Below, piece after piece: positions 55,679 to 64,000 of a stretch of 64,000 nucleotides of DNA (within the stretch, counting starts at the first letter, position 1; every line of letters begins with the position of its first letter). The notes under the pieces are model-generated. The model was not told where the DNA came from. It was given only the letters and a program-made list of their open reading frames with translations, and ran no database searches. The position numbers and the translations under genes are program-made. Origin of the DNA: Heterobilharzia americana (Eukaryota > Platyhelminthes > Trematoda > Strigeidida > Schistosomatidae); assembly GCA_944470555.2 (NCBI GenBank), contig OX104127.1:31077661-31141660 (forward strand). The letters are read 5' to 3'.

Positions 55679-55733
<55 letters not shown>
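55679..55733. repeat. Long TA dinucleotide microsatellite
   Basis: An uninterrupted run of about 27 TA units. It is the longest simple repeat in the window. Confidence 0.95.
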
Positions 55734-55736
<3 letters not shown>

Positions 55737-55904
55737 ACTGCCAGGACCAGTGAAGAGAAGTCCAGTGAGCCGCGTTTTGAGAAAATTCAACTGATAGTAA
55801 TAAAATTCCTATACCTGTTCATAAGTCATTCATTTGGCATTTATTTGTAACTCTGCATGTCATCCCAGTCAATTCTTGCACTTTGTGTTTCCACTCATTG
55901 TTGT

Positions 55905-56080
55905 ATGTTTTTTTTGACTGGGACCGAAGGAACCAACACCCCTTTTGAGATTAGAACCCATGCCATCCAGTATTGCAGTCAGCTACGTTGTGGCTAACCC
56001 TTTTGAGCTACGATTGGCCGTCTTTTAGAGACGGATTAGGTATATTGGTTTGCCACTTTAGAGTAACCATTTTCATACTA
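55905..56080 (-). mobile_element. tRNA-like SINE
   Basis: Minus strand: GTAGCTCAAAAGGGTTAGCC (A-box-like) and GGGTTCTAATCTC (B-box-like). The GACGGATTAGGTATATTGGT segment on the plus strand matches the copy at 45800-46020. Confidence 0.5.
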
Positions 56081-56164
56081 TCTACTTCCGATTCCTGATT
56101 AAATCCTGTCGATAATTTTGCAGTGTTGCCAAGAAACCAGGAAGCACATCATCGCAGTACACTT

Positions 56165-56330
56165 CGATATATGTTAGTTAGATAGAGGCAATCAACGGGA
56201 AGCCCTAGAATTAGGTTTTGTGCTTATTGGTACTCGTCAGCAGAGTGTACCTGCTATCTCAACAAAAGTAATGTCGTTTTTAGATTTAAACCCAGGTAAT
56301 CAACTGCCGACTATTCTTTTTTTCTGATGA
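56165..56330 (-). mobile_element. tRNA-like SINE fragment
   Basis: Plus strand shows GGGAAGCCCTAGAATTAGGT, TTGTGCTTATTGGTACTCGT and CAGCAGAGTGTACCTGCTAT, matching the tail of the 45800 and 57880 copies. The B-box survives on the minus strand as GGGTTTAAATCTA. Confidence 0.5.
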
Positions 56331-57879
56331 TGTAAAAGATCCGAGAAATATGATTAAAAATATAATGGAATAGGAGGAGCTGAAGTGATAAAACATCTTT
56401 GCAAAACTTATGAACCCCTGCGGTTAGTAAAATTATTACAATTTCTCAAATTACTATTTTTTAAAAACATGTAGGAACAAATTCCTACACAACCTTAGTA
56501 ATATATACAGTGGTGTATGTTGATCAAACCCTATGGCCCGCTTTGTACTTTGTGGCCCTCATAATTAGGTTTACTATGGAATGTCAAAAAATCGTGTTCT
56601 GTCGATGACTTGAATATGACATACACAGTGCTGAACTTTTAAATTTTACCAATATTCGATTCCCGCTACGACTAACTTGTAGGACGAGTTGATGTGCATG
56701 ATATGATTATGGGTGGGTAAATAAATATAGCCGTCTAGTTCCCAATGCTCAGCTCTTATCAGAATTTATAGATGAAATTTGCCTTACAGTCACTAAGCTA
56801 AGTTAGGTGATAATGACCGTCAAAAGGCAAGAGATCTAGATTCTGAGATTTCTTCCGACAGACTTCTATCATAGTGGAGTGCTCCTTTATACCATTTATT
56901 TAAGTGACAATAGACTTAAATCAACACTGAGTAATAAGTACTACACAGCTTACTCGGTTACCAACAGGTGATAAATCCATATAACCCTGATATTGTTGAT
57001 TGCCATACATTTCTCATTCATGATCTTTTGTATGGATGCTTTGTAATATCGTGTTCTCTTTTTCTAGGAGATGAACTGATTGGTATTTGTTGGCATACAT
57101 ATGTCTTTGACCGATATGTTCAAATTTCCTTATTTTTTATGTTTATTGATGACTCTTAGTAAATTTCTGAACGCGAGGCTTATAACAACAGTGCTTCTTC
57201 AAGTCAGTTCACCTGCAGTTGTTGGTATTGTCTTTACACTTGTACACAATATCCATAGCTTCAGAAGTAAGCTTACTGTCCATCAAGCTGCGGAGTTGTA
57301 TTTTATATTACCTGTCTAATCTCTTCGGTTACCAACTGACACGAAGGCAATGAGCATTCTGTTCTAACATAGAGACTTAATGAGTAAATGCTTCGATACT
57401 AACCTTAATCACAGCTTAACTATGTTTTTACTACTGACAAGTAGCAAAATCCAGGATATTCTATCTGCCTGTACAGCTACTGTCGGTTTTCAAGCCGATA
57501 CCAACTGCTTATGTTCAGCTTCTTGGTGACCACTTAGGTCGAATAAAGCATTTTATAGTGTTAAATACATTCAGGTATTCAACACAAATACCATGATCTT
57601 GCTTACTGTGTGTTTTTATTGTTTCTTAAAATGTGCATGATATCTGAAAAAAACGTTCATGCTTTTTCAAAAGCCAGAAACGAGGTAAGTGAATGATGTG
57701 GTCCGAGACATCAGTATCGACTTTTTGAATGGCCCACTGAAATATAATTTAGTGACAGGTGAAAGGTATTTACGAAGTATCGCTTGGTATGTTAGAAAAT
57801 CAACAGCGGTTTGACGAAATAATTAATAATGGTAACATTACACTTCACTTCAGTTCCACAACAGTCATCATAAATACCA
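56331..57879. other. Unassigned AT-rich region
   Basis: No recognised element. Overlapping frames at 56968-57159 and 57080-57319 have no known motif. Confidence 0.3.
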
Positions 57880-58065
57880 ATTATGATAGCTGGTTGGAGA
57901 CAATAGGCAGGAAGTCATGGACTTAGGTTTTATGCTTGCTAGCACTGGTCAGCAAGGCATATCTGCAACCTTGACGAAACCGATGTCCCATCTGAGATTC
58001 AAACCTGCGCCATCAAGTGTTTTAGTCAACGACATTACCACTGAGCTACTTATCAACAAATGTCT
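57880..58065 (-). mobile_element. tRNA-like SINE
   Basis: Minus strand: AGTAGCTCAGTGGTAATGTC (A-box-like), GGTTTGAATCTCAGATGGGA (B-box-like), then a tail with CCTTGCTGACCAGTGCTAGC. It is the most complete of the four copies of this SINE type in the window (others at 45800, 55905 and 56165). Confidence 0.6.
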
Positions 58066-58149
58066 CCACTGAAGCACTAGGCTAGACTATAATTCCATAT
58101 TAGATATGTTTATCTGATTTAGCTCGCAGTGGTACAGTAACATTTACCT

Positions 58150-58262
58150 GATAAAGTTTCGAGCACAAATTACTGATATGATTACGAGTAATAAGATATG
58201 CTAGAAACTTCCTCAAGTAAATGATTCTCTACCACTATGTCCTATATAAAATAAATACATAT
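58150..58262 (+). repeat. Solo PLE 3' segment
   Basis: ACTGATATGATTACGAGTAA then AGATATGCTAGAAACTTCCT and CAAGTAAATGATTCTCTACC, matching 10690-10780 and 33650-33745. No PLE coding sequence is adjacent. Confidence 0.55.
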
Positions 58263-58990
58263 AATACGGAAATATTTTCCTTCATTTGTATATCTCAAAA
58301 ACAATGAATATATTCTATGTTGACTTAATAATGCCGACAGTAATTAAGGTGTTTCACATCAAGAAAGTTGTTGACAACGATGAATGGAAAATATACTCAG
58401 GCAACGACCGTATATCATTTCATATTCTTTCTGTCTGTAGTTGTTTTTTCAGCCATCTGTGTTTAGACTTCCGTTACATCAGTGGTTATCTATGTATAAA
58501 ACAGATATAATAATGATGTATGTATATGCATACATTGAAAAGAGAACTAGTTTTCTTTGTCAGCTGGTAAATGAAAAATCATTCTAGTTCTAAATAGCGT
58601 TATTTGCAATTATTTCATTCACATCTGTAAGTTATATTTAATGAGAGGTATATCATTAAAAAAACTGGACGGAATGAGAGCAAAAAATGGAAGGAGGTGG
58701 GACAACAGACAAAAAGACATGGAATACATTTACGTAGTAGAAAAGAGAAGAATATTAACTTCGTCACAAATTGTTTACAGATGCTTGCGGTTTTTCGGCA
58801 AGAAATGCTTAAATGAAATATTACTTAAGTTACTAAACGGTGTAAAGTATTTATGTCTATGACAGTAAATAAGCTTTTTTGTTCAGTTTTATCCTTTTTC
58901 CGTGTGAACACACCAGTATTTCATCATCCAGTTAAATGTAGGCACCGGATTATGCAAATATTTTGTCCAGTATCATATCATGTTATTTTT

Positions 58991-59441
58991 TTCCCTTGGG
59001 TTCCTAGTGGAAAATAGAGAGCCATTAGCACACCTCCATTGCACTCTCTTCTCTGCAGTCTTTTGAACCTGGCACCACCACAAGCTTTCATTTCTTCCTC
59101 ACATGATCTCCTTCATGTCATCCTTGGCTCAGACGCCCAACTCGTCGTTTCCCTTTTTGGATTCCAGTTGACAGCCTTCTCGGCCTCCTGAGTGTATGTC
59201 CAGTCCAACCCGTCTCCACTTTCTTCTGCATATTTGTTGGGCGATAGGTTGTTGCTTCGTTGGTTCGTTGCCAGAGTTCCTTGTTGCTTATTCTTATTAT
59301 TCTGGCCATCTGATCTTCAGTATCGAGTGAGCGTAGGCGGCTGTTGATGAATGTCTGTAGGGTTACTAGCCCTACGCCTAACCTTCCCTCTTTACCAGGG
59401 CTTAGGACCGTTTAGTAACCAGTGAACTAATTAACCAGGCT
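58991..59441 (-). mobile_element. Internally deleted RTE (SR2-like) with both termini
   Basis: Minus strand. The 5' end (59441 to about 59362) carries the RTE leader, including CGGTCCTAAGCCCTGGTAAA and AGAGGGAAGGTTAG, matching 26311-26390. It joins directly to C-terminal coding sequence (59361 to about 59000, RISNKELWQRTNEATTY in the frame 59118-59309) and the 3' end GGAACCCAAGGG at 58992-59003. Roughly 2.8 kb of endonuclease and RT, present in the fuller copy, is missing. The result is a ~450-base derivative, like a non-autonomous element. Confidence 0.7.
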
Positions 59442-62000
59442 AGGTTCCAATATCACATACGTTTATTAAATTACTGATTTCCAGAGATTTAGTAATTTTT
59501 TAACAGTATTCATAGGAAATGCTGGAAATTACGTTACAATATGAAAATGTTTCACCAGAAGTGAACAATATTCAATAGTTTAACCAAATATGTCATTCTA
59601 TAATACTTAAATTGTAACTGAATTGTCTAGACGATAAATTTTTTTTTTCTAGAAAGTCTGTGGACCCGAGATTCGACTTCTAATGAGTCCAGATTAGATA
59701 CAAAACAGCAAACTATTCTTTCATAATTTGATTTGGTTTTTTTTCAATCGATACTTTTTTTAAAGGAACTACTTTATTGAGTTGGTTGGCCAAGAACATC
59801 GTTACAACTATGATATGAATAAAAAGACTATGTTTTATCGACTCTTAAATACTCTTAGTTGATGAATTTAGTAAGGAAAAGATCTCAGGGATGAAATCAA
59901 ATACTGTGTATTTTTTTCCCTCGAATTTCAATGAATGATTTCATGAAAGATATTAAAATGCTTACTGTGTTATCCTTGGTAAATGTTTCTTGTATTCGTT
60001 GTTCTCAAAAATTGTTTTAACTTAAGATTAAAGAGGATGAACATAAGATAAAATTCTTTTTTTGTGAGATTTTTCATTGTTACTATTACACAAGACCATG
60101 TGATCTTTGGTTACTAATAAATAAAGTCTGGTTTTAGGCAGTATATTAATCTAGGTATATTTTAGTGTATTGTTTGTTCAATTCAAGTTATAGCAAACAA
60201 TAATATTTATCATTTTTTTTCTTCAGTCACTTAGTTATTCTTTCCTACTGAAGTAAATTTTTACACTTCTTCCAGTTTCGATTTGCTACACACATGCACG
60301 CACAGAACAACACTGCACTAGTTATGACCCATAATGTATTCCAACCTAACAGCGTTTATTCTATAGTATATTCTCTACCGTCAACATTATGCCTATATTT
60401 AAAAAAAAGTCAGACAATTTAAGCATCAAGTTACTGAACAAAATTTTCATCTATACGCTTGATTTGCTTCCTTTTTTTGCTTTGGAATTGATGAAATTAT
60501 AAGTCAATAAAACAAGAAATTTTGACTACTGATAGCCATTTGTTTTCTAACTAGTTGATTCATGGTAAAAATTCTTAACAAGACTATTTGACTAGCTACC
60601 TCCTGAATTTTCAGACTTACGTCAAGTAGAAAACTTACTACATGATTACTAGGAAACATAAATTTTAAATAGTTGTATATTTGTCATTTGAATGAGGATA
60701 AGCTAGATAACTGTCTGTAAAGACAAACTGAGAAATGATTAACAGTTGTGCATCTTAGATACTACAGTAGCTTACCAGTCTATAACTCAAGACCACTCAT
60801 TTGACTCTTGTTTTAAACTCGAATTTTACTCTCTGTATACTCTACAACTTGAACTTTGCCAGTTGTATGTCCCTGTCGCAAAACGATTTACACAGAAAGA
60901 GCACATCCATGTTAATTGATTTAAAAATAGTTTGTAGAACGTTATGAAACATATTTCAGCACTCTGAAGGTAACCCTTTTTCAATCATGATTTACGATTA
61001 CCATCTTGGTGCTTTAGAAACTTGAAGATTATCTAAAAACAGCCTCACCTCCTGGAACAGTGTGCAGGAACTTGTTCGAGGGTCGCATCTATCACAGATA
61101 GCCACTTAAAATATCCTAGCTACTATCATTTAGCTTAAAGACTGAAATACTTCTGTAGTATAGTATTGCTGACCATATTTTATAGTTTGGATGGAATTTA
61201 GCAGGTATGATAGATTATTAACCGAAATTTCCTTAGTTTTCATGCAGTAAGCCTTGAATCCATTCAAGAGCCTACTTACATCTGGAAGGTCAATATCCTT
61301 ATGCCTACTGAGGTCAAGATTCTCAAATAAAATCCTAACACTTATCCAGAACTAACGGTGACCTATCAACTGACCAAAAATTAGTTCGTCAAATAACAAA
61401 TACATGAGTAAGTGGGTTATTTATTCTCCTCAAAGGGTTACTTCATGTCATTCTGTCAGTTTGTAGAATTTTAATTATGACAGTATTGCAGATTTTCTGT
61501 GATCGAAGGAAACTTCCTGCTTGTTGTATCACATTAATAAATTACTTTGACTTATTCTGCCAGATTTTATTGTTAAAGTAGTTGAACATCTTTCTCAGCC
61601 TTATTAGGTTTTCGTCACTCAGTAAAACGAAGTGGAGATTTTACAAATCTTACAACCTAAATGGCACGGTACCCAACGTTCCTTTTTAAGTATTTCATTT
61701 TCCATCTTTTTAGCTTCCTAAACTATGCGGCATCTGTAAAATAGAAAAGCAACAGTATGAACGAATATGATTTCCTAAAAATTCATATTAAGTTCAACAG
61801 CTATAATACCCATTTGTACAGAATGAAATCAAGTCAAATTAGGGGGAATTACATTTACAAAAGGGACTGATATTAAGAGAATGTAAGGAAATTGATTTTC
61901 CGTTCTTAACTTTGTCAATGTTGGGATAACATGTATTCAGATGAATGATATAATGATGAACGAAAAGACAACGAATAACAAAGACAGGAGTGGCCTTCAG
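59442..62000. other. Unassigned AT-rich region
   Basis: About 2.5 kb, very AT-rich, with poly-T runs. No gene or transposon recognised. Confidence 0.35.
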
Positions 62001-62004
62001 TTCA

Positions 62005-62450
62005 ATGAAGACCAAGGGAGGAATGACGCTTGAACATGATGTTTATGAGTGCACAGTTCATATTTAACTAGCCTCATTGTGACAGACTAAGTTATATTGA
62101 GCAGGCGTTGGCAAGCTACACGTATTATCTTTTTTGTAATATGATGAACCGCATGGAAAGCTTTATTAGCATCTATGTGAAACCCTGTGTTTACTGGGGG
62201 TGTTACAGGTAAATTTTCACCACTTCCAATTCACCTTTTCCGAACCAAGCTGGTAAATGCTCTTGTATCTGGAGACTTTTCTGCCTAGTCGTACCCCTTT
62301 TGTAACTTGTTACACAGCAGGTGTTAAACTGATATATGCAGGGTGAAGAACTAACATTTATTGGGGTGTCCTCAAGCTTATGACTGAGCACTGGCCGATC
62401 ACCGAAAGCCATGCAAGGCGGACCTCTATTCAATGTCTTATTGACTGCTC
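62005..62450 (-). mobile_element. Penelope-like element fragment, GIY-YIG region
   Basis: Minus strand: CIYQF, then a damaged core VTSYKRGTTRQ, QEHLPAWFGKGE, then after a frame change NTGFHIDANKAFHAVHH and finally MRLVKYELCTHKHHVQASFL before a stop near 62005. This is the order of the C-terminal half of a schistosome PLE. There is no RT. Confidence 0.65.
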
Positions 62451-62496
62451 TAGCTAGTTATTATGATCGGATGTCACTTGGACCGTCTTCCTTGAA

Positions 62497-62600
62497 AGGT
62501 AAAAGCAGAAACAAAGCCCTCTTCTCCGTTGTCATTATACTGGACCTAAACGAAAATTGATGACGACTGAGAAGAGGGCTTTTACCATCCAAGGAAAATT
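62497..62600. repeat. Imperfect inverted repeat (hairpin)
   Basis: AAAGCCCTCTTCTCCGTTGTCA (shown to 20 here: AAAGCCCTCTTCTCCGTTGT) at 62513-62534 pairs with 62561-62582 (GACTGAGAAGAGGGCTTT end) with about three mismatches. The outer parts (CTTCCTTGAAAGGTAAAAGC and TTTTACCATCCAAGGAA) also match with a short insertion. Possibly a tiny foldback transposon. No second copy was seen. Confidence 0.6.
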
Positions 62601-64000
62601 TTTTTAATCTACAATAGAATCAGCTGTATTTCTTTTATCACTAAGTTATCTTTCCACTAACAAAGACACTACTAACGAGTAATCTAGATTGACATTATAG
62701 AAGATGAACAAAAGAAGTAAAGTATAGTTACATTTCTTTGGAAGATCTTTTCCTTTTGATATAATTTTGTAGCATTTTCACTTAAATCAGGATTAAAATT
62801 CTTTCCCTAACTTTTTAAACTATTACTTTGAATGTTACTTATTTAAATGAGAAATTCAGTATACATGGAAATAAACTAAACCTTCACGATTGAACTATTC
62901 TTTGATTTAAATGAAGAAACTCTTTTTCATAGAAAGTTTACAGTTGGTATTGAATTTAACGTTTTCAAACCAGTTGCTTACTACTTTTTTCATAATGTTA
63001 TCATTATTATTATCATCAGCGTGAAGTCAGGTTACTTGAATCAGAAACCACGACATAGAATGTCAGTTGCATGTGACTTAATAAATAGGTAGTGCTTGTT
63101 GGAGTAGTTTTAGAATGCTATGCTCACTCTTGTTTGTGCATTCAGTAGCAGATAACTAAGACTTTCCGAGAACATGAACACATGGAGCTTATGTTTGATG
63201 TCATGTGTAGCAGTTTCTCTTCTTTCAAAGCTTGAGTGTTGTGAATCAATGGCCTAGAGAATGATGCTCAAGAGTTGTAGGCAATGGCTGCTGAATTAAG
63301 TTTCCAGAAGGGAAGACATCATTCAAGAAAGAGGTGGGTACACTTGATTAACCAGTACCAAACAAGAAGAAACAAACTTTGTGGATCCCACTTCTAGCTA
63401 CTATTCAGCACTAGTTTCCAACATCCAGAGTTGTCTAAATTAAATAAATAATTATTGAAAGTTACTCGGCAAATTCAAAATGGTATTAATTTTGTCTGCT
63501 TATAAATGATTTCTGGGAAGCTGCAACCATACAACTGAATCTGTCCTTGACAGCTAAACGCAAGCCACTTAGTGTAGTATTCAAGAAGGTTACCAATGAT
63601 TCACTAGAGCTGCAGCTGATTTACCACCCATAAGTTTCTTTTCCATGCAAGTATATGAGTTTAAACGTTTTAACGAGAAACAGTGGGCCAAATTTTGTTT
63701 TAGATTCCGCTAATAGGCACTAAGCAGCGTGAAGTAGTGATTTAAGGTTTTCTTTGGATTTATCTCGCCCAACATAATCTCCATCTACTTAACATAGCTA
63801 CTTTACCCTAGACGTGTCCAAGTTGTTCCCATGTTTGCTGTGAGGATGGAAAGAAATGGTTTTATTCATTGGTTAGTCATTAATAACATATAATACTTCC
63901 GAATTACATATTATGTCACTGTCATAATAAAACTATCTCTGAAGTAAGGCAGATGCTAACTTCATAGGCGATATTTCATTGAAGAAAACGTAACACGAAA
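62601..64000. other. Unassigned AT-rich sequence to the window end
   Basis: No gene or known repeat recognised. A non-repetitive stretch around 63190-63360 was considered as a LINE remnant and not accepted. Confidence 0.35.

Noticed and set aside
55679..55733. TA run as a telomere or centromere signal
   Set aside because: It is a plain dinucleotide microsatellite. No telomeric TTAGGG repeats are present.
57080..57319. 79-codon hydrophobic frame as a membrane protein
   Set aside because: The hydrophobicity comes from T-rich codons, and an overlapping frame (56968-57159) looks equally open.
63190..63360. LINE-like remnant near the window end
   Set aside because: A hoped-for C-terminal block could not be read in any frame without forcing several frameshifts.
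1..64000. CRISPR arrays, phage or bacterial operons
   Set aside because: No regularly spaced direct repeats, no ribosome-binding-site-led gene runs and no prokaryotic gene families are visible. Composition and elements are those of a flatworm genome.

Overview
The window looks like an intergenic or intronic stretch of a schistosome-type trematode genome. It is AT-rich, has no long intact open reading frame, and is packed with decayed retroelements typical of schistosomes: CR1-like and SR2-like (RTE clade) non-LTR retrotransposons, Penelope-like elements (PLEs) with GIY-YIG endonuclease remnants, and short tRNA-headed SINEs, some carrying hammerhead-ribozyme-like tails of the Sm-alpha type. 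No bacterial-style operon, rRNA gene, CRISPR array or confident complete host gene was found. The species cannot be fixed from the sequence alone.

Layout. 0.6-5 kb: two decayed CR1-like copies. 5.3-6.7 kb: a PLE on the minus strand that still shows YVDD and the GIY-YIG core. 6.8-7.3 kb: a palindrome of two head-to-head SINEs. 7.7-8.5 kb: two tandem tRNA-SINE units and a LINE 3' tail. 9.7-10.8 kb: a second PLE. 12.9-22.9 kb: an RTE copy lying in a large inverted repeat, with ~3.1 kb arms that appear almost identical and a ~3.3 kb spacer. 26.3-29.65 kb: the most complete RTE in the window, with 5' leader, endonuclease, reverse transcriptase and 3' end, all broken by frameshifts. 30.3-33.7 kb: two hammerhead motifs, tRNA-like SINEs, a LINE C-terminus and a PLE tail. 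34.8-40.6 kb: three PLE remnants. 42.5-43.3 kb: a 5'-truncated RTE. 50.9-54.6 kb: two near-identical RTE 3' fragments in inverted orientation. 55-58.3 kb: SINEs, a TA microsatellite and a solo PLE tail. 58.99-59.44 kb: an RTE derivative with only its two ends. 62-62.6 kb: a PLE GIY-YIG fragment and a hairpin.

Possible host coding sequence is limited to short candidate exons. Two on the minus strand (49030-49172 and 34095-34317) have plausible splice sites and compatible phase. One minus-strand ATG-led ORF (44848-45069) and one plus-strand stretch (30676-31092) are weaker.

The most distinctive features are the repeated inverted arrangements (SINE pair, 3.1 kb arms, RTE pair, PLE end pair), the internally deleted RTE with both termini, and several hammerhead-like ribozyme motifs. 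All boundaries were set by eye, and identities are estimates from reading, not computed alignments.
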